A program made the translations under genes and the position numbers. Below, in pieces: positions 1-8,583 of a stretch of DNA of 64,000 nt. The number at the start of each line of letters is the position of its first letter. Within the stretch, counting starts at the first letter, position 1. Origin of the DNA: Lewinella sp. IMCC34183 (GTDB taxonomy: Bacteria; Bacteroidota; Bacteroidia; Chitinophagales; Saprospiraceae); the NCBI RefSeq assembly GCF_003390915.1, contig NZ_QMEM01000011.1, forward strand, positions 52,324 through 116,323, read 5' to 3'. Below the pieces are notes generated by a model. It saw only the letters and a program-made list of their open reading frames with translations, ran no database searches and was not told where the DNA came from.

Positions 1-73
1 CCAGCAAGGCCTCACAGACCACCCAAGCGTGGCCGGAGTACCCCAACAGGGCCACGCGATCAGCTTTCTCCAT
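1..73 (-). CDS. PglD/NeuD-like sugar acyltransferase, N-terminal fragment (runs off window)
   Basis: Reading leftward from the ATG at 71-73, 24 codons are visible before the window edge. They begin MEKADRVALLGYSGHAWVV. The hydrophobic strand followed by G-Y-S-G-H-A-x-V-V is the signature of the N-terminal Rossmann-like nucleotide-sugar-binding domain of PglD/NeuD acyltransferases. The gene starts 17 bases after the stop of the lipoyl-PglD hybrid gene and is presumably co-transcribed with it. That would put two PglD-type proteins in tandem. The left-handed beta-helix that would confirm an acyltransferase is outside the window, so the family call rests on this one motif. Confidence 0.7.
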   Translation of the reverse strand, partial: MEKADRVALLGYSGHAWVVCEALL

Positions 74-90
74 AGCGCTTGCGGGGCGGC

Positions 91-1188
91 TTACTTGTCC
101 GCAAGGTCCTTGAAGACGTTTTCTCCGTTGTTGACAAGCTGCCCCGCCCCGATCGAGACTCCCAGGTATACGTTGCTGTTCATGCCGACTACCGAGTTCT
201 TCCCGATGCTTACCATACCCGCCAGGGTACTGCCGGGCGTCAGGTGGGCATTATCGTCGAGTACGCAATCGTGGCTTACGATGGCACCGGAATTGATAAT
301 GCAGTTGTTACCTACCGTGACGTTACTGCCAACTATCGCACCCGCAAAAACCTGGTTGCCCTGCCCCATGCTGACCGACCGCTCTATGGTTGCCCGGGGG
401 TGGATCAGGTTCGGTACCGTAAACCCTAATCCGGTCAGCATCTCGTAGATCCGGCTCCGCGCCCGCGGATTGGCCAGGGCCCCGATACCGATGACCGCCT
501 GCCGGATACCGTGCTTCGTAAAGAGGTCCGGAAGGTCATCGTTCGTACCGAGAATGGGCAGCCCGTACGCCTCCGACGGGGAGTCTTCCGTACCGATGAA
601 CCCAACGCACCTGAGGCCGGGCTGATGCTGCAGCAGATCCAGACAGGCCCCTGCGTGCCCCTTCTCTCCGATGATGATCACCGATTGGGCATCGTAGGTA
701 GCGTTCTGGGGCGAAGCCATCACCCGGGGCACGTCGGTCCGGGGTCTGCCCGCTGGTGTCCCGTTTCCCAGTATGTCCCGCGTAGTGATCAGCGAAAGTC
801 CAGGAAAGTCGCTTGCTTCCAGGCCACGCTCCTTCATCATCTCCCGGGCGGCGGCCGATACGCGTACGTTGCCCCTGGGGGCTGCGTTGGCGGTGCCTGT
901 CGGGGAGTCGGGCGCCGGCTGGTCCGGCGCGCTCATCTCCTTCTGCGGCGTGATACGTGCGAACACCTCGCCCGCCGCAATGTCCTCGCCTTCGGCGACC
1001 ATATAGTGGATGTAGCCGTCGGCGGGCGCGTCCAGCTCGAAATCGGCCTTTGAGGTTTCCAGGGCTCCGATGGTATCCCCTTCCGCTACCCGGTCTCCCG
1101 AGGCGAAGTTCAGCTCGGTGACCCGGTAGAAGTCATCACTAACGGTTTCCTTGGGGACGACGACATTGACGGACTGATCAGCGGCCAT
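91..1188 (-). CDS. Lipoyl domain + E3/E1-binding domain + PglD-type left-handed beta-helix acyltransferase fusion
   Basis: The 365-residue protein has three parts. Residues about 6-80 form a lipoyl domain with ETSKADFE, where Lys47 is the expected lipoylation site. A Pro/Ala-rich linker follows (about 84-105). Residues about 108-140 resemble the peripheral subunit-binding domain of E2 proteins (VRVSAAAREMMKERGLEASD). Residues about 168-360 are a PglD/NeuD-type domain with IIIGEKGHAGACLDLL and hexapeptide-repeat coils, including CIINSGAIVSHDCVLDDNAH; His306 or His315 occupies the catalytic-histidine region. The usual E2 catalytic core with its HxxxDG motif is absent. The start overlaps the end of the E1 gene by 11 bases, so the two are probably translationally coupled. 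Inference: E1 acylates Lys47 and the beta-helix domain passes the acyl group to an amino sugar. Confidence 0.88.
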   Translation of the reverse strand: MAADQSVNVVVPKETVSDDFYRVTELNFASGDRVAEGDTIGALETSKADFELDAPADGYIHYMVAEGEDIAAGEVFARITPQKEMSAPDQPAPDSPTGTANAAPRGNVRVSAAAREMMKERGLEASDFPGLSLITTRDILGNGTPAGRPRTDVPRVMASPQNATYDAQSVIIIGEKGHAGACLDLLQHQPGLRCVGFIGTEDSPSEAYGLPILGTNDDLPDLFTKHGIRQAVIGIGALANPRARSRIYEMLTGLGFTVPNLIHPRATIERSVSMGQGNQVFAGAIVGSNVTVGNNCIINSGAIVSHDCVLDDNAHLTPGSTLAGMVSIGKNSVVGMNSNVYLGVSIGAGQLVNNGENVFKDLADK

Positions 1189-3175
1189 GGGCGAGTTCTT
1201 TTACGGCATTAACGATGGCTTCGGTACCGGGCAGCAGCTTGATCTCCCCGGGAAGCGAGCAGGGGATCACGCCGTCGAATCCGAGCCGCTTCACGGCCAG
1301 TTCGCGGGGCCCGGCCGCGACCACCGAGGCGATCGCCTCCGCGCCAAAGGCCGCAAAGGAAGTACCCTCTTCCGCCACGACCAGCTTACCGGTGACTGCT
1401 GTACTCTCCAGCAGCGAGGCAGGATCGAAGGGGTGCAGGAGCGTCGGACAAATCACTTCACAGAGAATTTCATGCTCGTCAAAGGCGCGTTCCGCGGCCC
1501 GCTCCGCCTCTTCCAGCATTCCGCCGTAGCAGAGAATCGTTACCTCCGCCGCCACGCCTTCGGGCCGCATCCGGAGCACCGGCAGGTCGCCTCCGCTGCT
1601 TTCCAGGAGGAAGCCGTCCGGAGTTTTGCGGTTGAGGCTCCGGGTGTAGAGGATCTTGTTTTCCAGTACGACCACCGGACTGTTGCTCCGTTCGAACAGC
1701 CCCCGGTAAATCGTTCCGGGCGCGATGCGGTGGTTCAGGGCCACCACGCTCAGCCCGGGAATACCCAGAAAGAAGCGTTCGATGGACTGGCTGTGGGTAG
1801 GTCCGTACCCCCGCCGGCCGCCCATGGGCGTACGGACGATCAGGGGAACGTTGACACGACCGCCGTACATGGCGTGAAACTTGGCCGCGTGCTGCAACAG
1901 CTGGTCTAGCGTGAGGGTCATAAAGTCCCCGAACATGATCTCGACGACGGGCAACATGCCGCCCACGGCGAGACCGGTCCCCACGCCGGTGATGGCGGCC
2001 TCGCTGATGGGGGTATTTCTTACCCGGTCGGGAAATAGGGTACTCAGGTCGCGGGTCACCTTGAAGGCCCCCCCGTAGGCTTTGTCCGTAAACTCAGTCC
2101 GCTCCTGGATATCCTCACCGATCAGCACCGTGCGCTCGTCGCCGGCAAACTGCTCCTGCAGGGCCTGGTAGATGAGCTCGTTGAAGCGGGTGTCACTACG
2201 CTCGGAGAGGGGCGACCATCCGGAAGCTCCGGCTGCCGGTGTGTCGTCCCAGGCCGGATGGCAACCTTCCTGTACGGGATCACCCTCGGCCGCTGCTACG
2301 GCCTCGTCGATGATCTGGTCCGCCGCGGCGACCAGCTCTCGGTACGCCTCGGGTTGCGCTTCGGCGAAGGCGTTGATCATGTCTTTGCCGCGGTATTCCG
2401 CCACTTCCTCCTCCCGGCGGTTATCGTCGCTCTTGCTGTGGCTATTCAGGCGGTACGTCTCAATTTCCAGGACCACCGGCCGGCCGCCGCGCGCGGTTTC
2501 TACTGCCCGGCGGCTCGCCTGGTCCAAATCGTCCAGATCGAAGGTCGAGCTGTGGATGTACTCCAGCCCGAATCCCCGGACCCGCTCCTCCACCGAGCCC
2601 GCAAAGGTCTGCCGGAAGGAGGTCGACTGTGCATAGCCGTTGTTCTCGATTACGACCAGCAGCGGCAGGTTCCAGATTCCCGCCAGGTTAAGGGTTTCGT
2701 ACAGGATGCCCTCCCCCAGGGTTCCGTCACCGGTGAAGGCGACACTGAGGCTTTTATTTCCCTTGATCGTATCCGAGAGGGCGACGCCGGCCGCCACGGG
2801 GACCATGCCCCCCTGAATGCCGTTAGAGAGGTAGCGGTGTGCCGTCAGGTGTTGGCTGCCGCCCATGCCCCGGCTTACCCCGGTCGTCCGCCCCATAACC
2901 TCGGCCATCAGCCCCCGCACATCCTGCGTACGGGCAATGAAGTGACCGTGGCCGCGGTGATTCGAGACGATGAAGTCATCCGCTTCCAGGTGCGGGACGA
3001 TCATGACGGGGGAAAACTCCTGTCCGACGCACGTATGCACCGTACCGTTGAGTTTCCCCTCGCCAAAGAGGTCCAGCAGTCGCTCCTCCGTTCTGCGCAC
3101 CAGAATGGCGGAGCGGAAGTGGTCCAGGTACTTGATGTCAGATTCGTTTTCTGCCGTCGGCAAACGATTGACCAT
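1178..3175 (-). CDS. 2-oxoacid dehydrogenase E1, alpha and beta subunits fused
   Basis: The 665-residue protein is a thiamine-diphosphate-dependent decarboxylase/dehydrogenase of the pyruvate or branched-chain 2-oxoacid type. The alpha half (about 1-320) carries the ThDP fingerprint GDGTLGEG at about 149 and ENNGYA at about 177. The beta half (about 330-665) begins RFNELIYQALQEQF and contains IGEDIQERTEF, NTPISEAAITGVGTGLA and RTPMGGRRGYGPTHSQS. Fused alpha-beta E1 enzymes of this length are known in Bacteroidota. What is unusual is the location inside a polysaccharide cluster and the overlap with the lipoyl-PglD hybrid. No E3 or normal E2 is present in the window, so E3 would have to come from the housekeeping complex. 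The substrate cannot be read from the sequence. Confidence 0.93.
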   Translation of the reverse strand: MVNRLPTAENESDIKYLDHFRSAILVRRTEERLLDLFGEGKLNGTVHTCVGQEFSPVMIVPHLEADDFIVSNHRGHGHFIARTQDVRGLMAEVMGRTTGVSRGMGGSQHLTAHRYLSNGIQGGMVPVAAGVALSDTIKGNKSLSVAFTGDGTLGEGILYETLNLAGIWNLPLLVVIENNGYAQSTSFRQTFAGSVEERVRGFGLEYIHSSTFDLDDLDQASRRAVETARGGRPVVLEIETYRLNSHSKSDDNRREEEVAEYRGKDMINAFAEAQPEAYRELVAAADQIIDEAVAAAEGDPVQEGCHPAWDDTPAAGASGWSPLSERSDTRFNELIYQALQEQFAGDERTVLIGEDIQERTEFTDKAYGGAFKVTRDLSTLFPDRVRNTPISEAAITGVGTGLAVGGMLPVVEIMFGDFMTLTLDQLLQHAAKFHAMYGGRVNVPLIVRTPMGGRRGYGPTHSQSIERFFLGIPGLSVVALNHRIAPGTIYRGLFERSNSPVVVLENKILYTRSLNRKTPDGFLLESSGGDLPVLRMRPEGVAAEVTILCYGGMLEEAERAAERAFDEHEILCEVICPTLLHPFDPASLLESTAVTGKLVVAEEGTSFAAFGAEAIASVVAAGPRELAVKRLGFDGVIPCSLPGEIKLLPGTEAIVNAVKELAHGR

Positions 3176-3209
3176 ACGGGAATAATTGTTTTGGTTAGGA
3201 TAGTACCGG

Positions 3210-4406
3210 CTACCGCTCTTCGGAGGCAGCCAATTCCCGGTAGCGCCGCAAAAGCGTCTGGTGGATCACGCCCCGGTCGTACCGCTCCCTGATTTCCTGC
3301 AGCAGCTCATCCGCCATTAGACGGACCTCACTGTAACGGGTCAGAGCGCGTCGTAGTTCTTCGGTTAGCGCACCTACATCGCCGACGGGAAACAGCAAGC
3401 CGGTCACGTCATCCGATACGATGTCCACGTTACCCGGAATCCGGGAGCATACGATAGGGCAACCCATCGCGCCGGCCTGCAGCAGGACATTGGGGAAGCC
3501 TTCCCGGTGGGAGGGGTGGACCAGCAGGTGGGCCAGGTGCAAATACGCCGGCACCTCATCCGTCCAGGGAATATGGACGATGGCCGGGTTCCCCGTCAGC
3601 TCCTCCACCGTTTCCGCGGGTAGTGTCTCTTCGGCCCGCTCTTCTTCCAGCGGGCCCAGCAGTACCAGGCGCAGATCGGGAAGCTCACCGGACAGGCCCC
3701 GGAAGGCCGCGAGCATTTCGATGATCCCCTTGTCCCGCACGAGACGGCCCACCACCACCAGGTACCGACAGGCGGGATCGTAGCCCATCTCCCGCTTTAC
3801 CGCGGTAAGGGTTTCATCGGACAACGATTCCGGTGAAAACTGGGCCAGATCGATCCCGTTCGTGGAGCCCTGGCCGATCATCTCCAGTTTATCGGGGGAG
3901 CATATTTTTCTTTCCGTCAGCTCATTCAGGATGCTCCGACTGTTGGGCCAGACATTTGTAGCGGCCAGGCAAGTGAGCCGCTCCATGGCAACAAGCAGGC
4001 GGCGCCGGTTGCCGGTAGTCGTCATATAGGGCAGGCCGGCCACGGTATGGATACGAACGGGCACCCTCGCCATACGGGCGGCCAGCATGCCCAGGAGCCC
4101 CGCCTTGGGGGTGTGAGTATGCACGATATCCGGGCGAAAGCGGCGCATCAGGTCCACCAGCTGCCGGAGGCACCGCAGGTCATGCAGTGGCGTTATCGCC
4201 CGCGTAAAGGGTACGATCACGTGGGGGCATTTCTCGTAGTCCCGGACTAGTTCTACTTCGGGGCCGTCGGCGCTGCACAGCAGCACCTCCATCCCGTGGT
4301 TTGCCATAAACTTCGCCTGCCCGGTGATGAGCAACCGCAGGGAGATGGGTACGGTAGTGATCCGCAGGAGCCGCAACTCCCGGGCACCCGGTTTACTGTC
4401 GGGCAT
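3210..4406 (-). CDS. Glycosyltransferase family 4 (GT-B)
   Basis: The 398-residue retaining-type GT-B transferase has an N-terminal acceptor-side domain with HTHTPKAGLLGMLAARMARV, typical of the CapM/PglA-like branch, and a C-terminal donor-binding domain with VVVGRLVRDKGI and REGFPNVLLQAGAMGCP. In the usual E-x7-E donor motif the second Glu is Gln, a variant I associate with this branch. The ATG at 4404-4406 lies inside the end of the upstream deacetylase gene, giving a 14-base overlap. It probably adds one sugar to the lipid-linked repeat unit at the inner membrane; donor and linkage are unknown. Confidence 0.92.
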   Translation of the reverse strand: MPDSKPGARELRLLRITTVPISLRLLITGQAKFMANHGMEVLLCSADGPEVELVRDYEKCPHVIVPFTRAITPLHDLRCLRQLVDLMRRFRPDIVHTHTPKAGLLGMLAARMARVPVRIHTVAGLPYMTTTGNRRRLLVAMERLTCLAATNVWPNSRSILNELTERKICSPDKLEMIGQGSTNGIDLAQFSPESLSDETLTAVKREMGYDPACRYLVVVGRLVRDKGIIEMLAAFRGLSGELPDLRLVLLGPLEEERAEETLPAETVEELTGNPAIVHIPWTDEVPAYLHLAHLLVHPSHREGFPNVLLQAGAMGCPIVCSRIPGNVDIVSDDVTGLLFPVGDVGALTEELRRALTRYSEVRLMADELLQEIRERYDRGVIHQTLLRRYRELAASEER

Positions 4407-5385
4407 GACTGAGTTCTTGCATGGTCACGCTTTCCATACCGTGGCGTTCCCGCAGACGGCTAAAGTGCCGGAGCACGGCATCCAGGGCAGCCATATTTTT
4501 GACCGGATCGGTAGCTAAATTATGCGGATGCCACCAAAGGTGGTAAGTGCGGCCGGTTTCGGCGGCGGCGGTCATCTCGGAAAGTATCCTGCGGAGTTTC
4601 AGGTGCTGTCCTCCGTAGCCGTCCAGTCTGGGTAGGTAGGGCCGGAGAAACCGGCTGGCCGGGAGGTTAGCGAGGTCAGGTGATCCCCCTTCCGGATGCC
4701 CGGTCGAGGGTCCGCTCAGCGGCAGGTAGTGATCGAGCAGGCGCACGGCTTTCTGGGCGGAGCCGGTGTCTTCACCGTTTGCCGCCTGCCAGAACCAGGC
4801 GGGGGGGTTCCCCCGGTAGCTGGTGAACCCAGCCGCCGCCGCCACCTCCGTGAAGTGGCTTTGGTTACGTGGATACACGAGGGAGGTGAGCTCCACCCCG
4901 AAGTTGGCCAGGGCCAATTGACGGGCGGCCCGCAGGTCGGCGGCGAAGCTTTCCGCCGTGGCCCCCCGCTCCAGGCAATAAAAGTGGGAGAAGGTGTGGC
5001 TCGCCATCTCCTGGCGGGGGGTATCGATGATGGCCTGGATGAGCGACGGGGCGTAGTGATACGGATCTTCCGACTCGTCGCGCCCCACGCCATCGAGAAG
5101 CGCGTAAGGATTCAACGCGGCGTTCCGGTAAGCGGGCCGCACGTCAGGGACGGCGGCCAGCAGGTCCTCGCGGTCCCGGGCGAACAGCATACCCACCGTG
5201 GCCCAGGTTGCCGCTACGCCGTGGTCGGCGAACCGCCGCAGCGTAATGGGAATCAGCTCCCGGGTGCGGTCGAAGTACTTCCTGCCCGGCCCGTCCAGCC
5301 GGAGGTGGTCGAATACCCCCCAGTGAAGCTCAAAGTCCAGCGAAATGACCAGGCGGGGCACGGTTACGACGGATTCACTCACCAA
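4393..5385 (-). CDS. NodB-type polysaccharide deacetylase
   Basis: This 330-residue protein has the NodB homology fold. SLDFELHWG provides the first acidic motif, ASHTFSHF the metal-binding His-x3-His motif, LVYPRNQ the third motif, and TYHLWWHPHNL the late His motif. There is no signal peptide, so it probably acts on a cytoplasmic sugar substrate. The start shown is a TTG; a GTG one codon downstream (5382) is equally possible because no ATG is near. The start overlaps the stop of the upstream Wzy-like gene. It may remove an N-acetyl or other acyl group from a precursor, which would expose an amine for a different acyl group. Confidence 0.85.
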   Translation of the reverse strand: MVSESVVTVPRLVISLDFELHWGVFDHLRLDGPGRKYFDRTRELIPITLRRFADHGVAATWATVGMLFARDREDLLAAVPDVRPAYRNAALNPYALLDGVGRDESEDPYHYAPSLIQAIIDTPRQEMASHTFSHFYCLERGATAESFAADLRAARQLALANFGVELTSLVYPRNQSHFTEVAAAAGFTSYRGNPPAWFWQAANGEDTGSAQKAVRLLDHYLPLSGPSTGHPEGGSPDLANLPASRFLRPYLPRLDGYGGQHLKLRRILSEMTAAAETGRTYHLWWHPHNLATDPVKNMAALDAVLRHFSRLRERHGMESVTMQELSHARQ

Positions 5386-6541
5386 TGATCACTTTACCCC
5401 GGGTACGGTAGGCATAATCGGCGTAGGCCAGGACGATAAACAGGAAAAGGTACATGACCTGCGACTTCTGGCGGATCGCGATGCCCATGTTACCGCTGAT
5501 CTGGGCGAGGGCGAAAGAGATACCGAAGAAGGTGACGAGCGAAATTTTAACCGCCCAGGAAGATTGCAGAACGAAGCGGACAAAGGACATGGAGAGACAC
5601 TTCCAGAAAAGGATTAGGTAGAACACATTCTCTACCGATACCAGCAGCCCCATTGCGTTAGGCGAGTCGACGAAAAGCGGGCGAAACCAGAAGGTGAACA
5701 GCTTCATGAACTGGTTGTAGTTCGCGATGTCCACACCCGAATCCGCTTTGGTCAGTGACTGCCCCCGCGTGTCGCTGAAGTCCGTAAAGCCATCCGCGCT
5801 CGCATCATCGATCTCGGCCAGGTCCAGGAAGGTACCGGCCACGGGTACCAGGGCGGCAATGGCGACCAGCACGATGAGCGTTTTCTGCCACGTTTTGATG
5901 CCCTTTGAGGAAGTCAGCGATGCCACTACAGCCCCCAGCAGTACGACCAGCAGAATGTGTGGCCTGACGTGGAAGATCAACAGCCCCCCGATGGCGGTGG
6001 TGATCAGCCGCCGGCCGATGTCGCTTAGGCCGTAAAACACCATACCCAGGCCCATGAGGATGACCCCCCCCTTACCGAGGGACACCGTCCAGAAATGCAT
6101 ATTCGGCAGGAACAACAGCAGCACCACGAAGTCCACGCCCAGGAAGCGGTGACGAAAGGTAGTCTTGTCTACCATGAACAGGTAGAAGTATAAGATCCCC
6201 AGAAAGCCGAAGAAGGAAAAGAGCAGCATCATCGCCTCATAGCTGAATCCCAGCCCGTTAACGAAGGGAAAGGCCATGAACTTGATGAAGACCGATCCGA
6301 TCCCGTAAAAATCTTCCCAGCTGTCGCCGATGTAGCTTCCGCTGAACGAATCGCGGTAGTAGCGCCGCGAGTCGCTGTTGTTGTATAGCGAGTTGATGTA
6401 GTAGACCGCGAACAGGAGGTAATGAAAGGCGTACGCCCCCCAGAGCACGGATTTCGGGTGCCGCAGCTCCTTAGCCTTCGCATTCAGGAACCAGGCGGTC
6501 CCCAAGGTGGAAAAGATGATGACGATGAGCGCGCTCAGCAT
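5375..6541 (-). CDS. Multi-pass membrane protein, Wzy/EpsG-like polymerase candidate
   Basis: The 388-residue protein is almost entirely hydrophobic, with about ten predicted membrane segments and one long polar loop at about 245-285 (DDASADGFTDFSDTRGQS). It shows SLGKGGVILMGLGM and HVRPHILLVVLLG, resembling the short Lys/Arg motifs of EpsG/Wzy-type polymerases. Its position between a GNAT gene and a deacetylase in a Wza/Wzc-dependent cluster fits a repeat-unit polymerase. These proteins diverge strongly, so the call rests on topology and context. An O-antigen ligase-like role is the main alternative. Confidence 0.72.
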   Translation of the reverse strand: MLSALIVIIFSTLGTAWFLNAKAKELRHPKSVLWGAYAFHYLLFAVYYINSLYNNSDSRRYYRDSFSGSYIGDSWEDFYGIGSVFIKFMAFPFVNGLGFSYEAMMLLFSFFGFLGILYFYLFMVDKTTFRHRFLGVDFVVLLLFLPNMHFWTVSLGKGGVILMGLGMVFYGLSDIGRRLITTAIGGLLIFHVRPHILLVVLLGAVVASLTSSKGIKTWQKTLIVLVAIAALVPVAGTFLDLAEIDDASADGFTDFSDTRGQSLTKADSGVDIANYNQFMKLFTFWFRPLFVDSPNAMGLLVSVENVFYLILFWKCLSMSFVRFVLQSSWAVKISLVTFFGISFALAQISGNMGIAIRQKSQVMYLFLFIVLAYADYAYRTRGKVIIGE

Positions 6542-6544
6542 GGA

Positions 6545-7474
6545 TCAGAAGAGTTCCATATCCCCCAGATTGTAGGACCAGTTCTCTACATCCGGCGGCG
6601 CGTCAAAGTTCAGCGGCCGGAAGGTGAGGAGAGGACCCTTGGCGAGGGTGACCGATGCGAGGGAGCGCGGTACCGTACCGGGCGCCTCGGAGATCAGGAC
6701 GGCTCCCGACCGACGCGCCGTGTGTAATACGGCGCGCTGGCACTCCCGTTCCGCCCCGGGGGTAGTAATTCGTTCGACCACCCGCATCTCAAGCCCCCAG
6801 CGTTGCTCCTTGAAGTAGTAAATGACCAGGTACTTGCCCGCCGATCCGGCGGCGGCATAATCGACCACCGGGCACCGGGCGTAGCGCCACTCCAGGAACG
6901 CGCTGCTCCGTGGGGTGTACCAGTCGTGCTGCTCTCCCGTCAGGGTTTCGTACACGAAGAGATCATCCATCGAGGTTGCCGGCACCGGCCCGGGCGGGCG
7001 TTCGGAGAGTCCGGCCAGCGCCATGGCCAGACGAAGCGGACGGACGGGCCGCAGGTTAACTGGGAGTCGTCCAAGTTTGCGCCACCCCATTTTCAGGTAG
7101 CCCGGCGCACTCTTTTCGTTGGGCGTATTGAAGATGAAGTGATCCCCTTCACGTTGGCAATCCTCGACCAGCTGCAGGGTGAGCTTCTTGAAGATGCCCC
7201 GCCCGCGGTAGTCCGGGTCGGTGGCCGTGTCTACGGCGCGCAGCGCACGGTAGGTGTTGCCCCCGTCGCGCCAGTTCCAACGCATGAAGGCCCGGATGCC
7301 CACGAGCCGCCCATCGGCCTCGGCCACGAGTACCGGAGAAGGTCCGAAGGGGTTCTCCTCGTGTTTCCAGCGCCAGTAGGCTTCGCTTTTGGGGGTGGAC
7401 GCCTCGCCCATGCTGCGCTGCAGCAAGTCGATGATGGCGGGACGGTCGGCGGGGGTGGTGGGTCTGATGGTCAT
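6545..7474 (-). CDS. GNAT-family N-acyltransferase (NPFGPSP type, copy 1)
   Basis: The 309-residue protein has a GNAT fold in its first half: MTIRPTTPADRPAIIDLL, VLVAEADGRLVGIRAFM, then DPDYRGRGIFKKLTL, the acyl-CoA pyrophosphate-binding motif. WRWKHEENPFGPSPVLVAE and NTPNEKSAPGYLKMGW recur in the gene at 9680-10561, so the two are paralogues. The C-terminal half looks like a second, degenerate GNAT-like domain. It probably N-acylates an amino sugar of the polysaccharide using acyl-CoA; the substrate is unknown. It overlaps the next upstream GT4 gene by 4 bases. Confidence 0.87.
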   Translation of the reverse strand: MTIRPTTPADRPAIIDLLQRSMGEASTPKSEAYWRWKHEENPFGPSPVLVAEADGRLVGIRAFMRWNWRDGGNTYRALRAVDTATDPDYRGRGIFKKLTLQLVEDCQREGDHFIFNTPNEKSAPGYLKMGWRKLGRLPVNLRPVRPLRLAMALAGLSERPPGPVPATSMDDLFVYETLTGEQHDWYTPRSSAFLEWRYARCPVVDYAAAGSAGKYLVIYYFKEQRWGLEMRVVERITTPGAERECQRAVLHTARRSGAVLISEAPGTVPRSLASVTLAKGPLLTFRPLNFDAPPDVENWSYNLGDMELF

Positions 7475-8583
7475 TGGCCGGCGGTTTCCCGGTATACTTC
7501 TTCCAGTTTTACGGTCATTCTACGGATACTGAACGCATCGATGATGCGCTGTCGCGCCCGGGCGCCGGTAGCGGCCCGTAATTCGGGACCGTCGATCAGC
7601 CGCTGCAGATCCCCCTCTAGCGCCTTCCAGTCGTCGACCGGCCGGAGATAGCCGTCCTGCCCGTGCCGCACCGCCTCGGCGATACCGCCGGCGCTGGTGG
7701 CCACCACGGGCAGCCCCATACTCATGGCCTCCATCATGGCGATGGGGAGCCCCTCGAAGGCGCTCGTCATCAGGTAGACGTCCATGGCCCGCAACCAGGG
7801 GCGCACCTCCGAGAGGCGGCCGGGAAGCGTACACGCCCCCGAAAGGCCGGTCTCGTCAATTTGCCTGCGGAGGTTTTCCTCCTCCGGGCCGTCACCGACG
7901 ATCACGAAGTGTAAGTTCGGGTTCCGGCGGTAGAGGTTGGCGGCCAGCTCGAGCCAGTGGTGCAGTCGCTTCTGGGTGCGGAATACGCAGACGGTACCCA
8001 CGATGGTCTTGGTGCCGGCAATGTCCCGGAGAGCTTCCGGTACGGGCAGGTCCGCAATGGCCTGCGGGCTGAAGCGATCCGTATTCACGCCGTTCTGGAG
8101 CGAGAGGACCCCCGCGTCACCCAGGTTAGTATGCTCCACGATGCTGCGCTTGACGTCGTCGGAGCAGGCTACGATGCGCCGGTTCCAGGGCAGGGTGGCC
8201 AGGTTGAGCTTGCGCGTCAGGAAGTGGTAGCGCTCCTGGGTATTGTGCTCGGTATAGACGACCGGTATTCCGGTCATCTTACCCACGATGCGCCCGACCA
8301 CGCCGGCGATCGGCAGGTGGCAATGGATGACGTCGGCCCCCCAGTCTTCCACGGTGGCGGCCACCGTGCGGACCCGCGCCAGGATCTTGGCGTTGTTGAC
8401 CGCATCGAAGCAGTCGACCGTGGCACCCAGTTCCCGCAGGTCCTCTGCTACCTGTCCCTTATGGGGCAGAAAGTATCCGTAGCGGAAGTCGAAGGCCGCG
8501 CGGTCGTGGACCCGCAGGGTTTCGGGGAGCAGCATCTCGGCGCCCCCGCGGCCCAGGCTCTTGATCAATTGGTAAACCTTCAT
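7471..8583 (-). CDS. Glycosyltransferase family 4 (GT-B)
   Basis: The 370-residue protein begins MKVYQLIKSLGRGGAEMLLPE, the Gly-rich acceptor loop typical of GT4. It continues with VIHCHLPIAGVVGRIVGKM, a nucleotide-binding region with VCVFRTQKRLHHWLELA, and an intact E-x7-E motif in FEGLPIAMMEAMSMGLPVVAT. Its ATG overlaps the upstream GT4 stop by 4 bases, a sign of translational coupling. It is predicted to act at the cytoplasmic face on the growing lipid-linked oligosaccharide. Donor sugar is unknown. Confidence 0.94.
   Translation of the reverse strand: MKVYQLIKSLGRGGAEMLLPETLRVHDRAAFDFRYGYFLPHKGQVAEDLRELGATVDCFDAVNNAKILARVRTVAATVEDWGADVIHCHLPIAGVVGRIVGKMTGIPVVYTEHNTQERYHFLTRKLNLATLPWNRRIVACSDDVKRSIVEHTNLGDAGVLSLQNGVNTDRFSPQAIADLPVPEALRDIAGTKTIVGTVCVFRTQKRLHHWLELAANLYRRNPNLHFVIVGDGPEEENLRRQIDETGLSGACTLPGRLSEVRPWLRAMDVYLMTSAFEGLPIAMMEAMSMGLPVVATSAGGIAEAVRHGQDGYLRPVDDWKALEGDLQRLIDGPELRAATGARARQRIIDAFSIRRMTVKLEEVYRETAGQ

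Noticed and set aside
1178..3175. Housekeeping pyruvate dehydrogenase locus
   Set aside because: No E2 catalytic core, no E3 and no lipoate gene are nearby; the only partner is the PglD hybrid and the surroundings are glycan genes.
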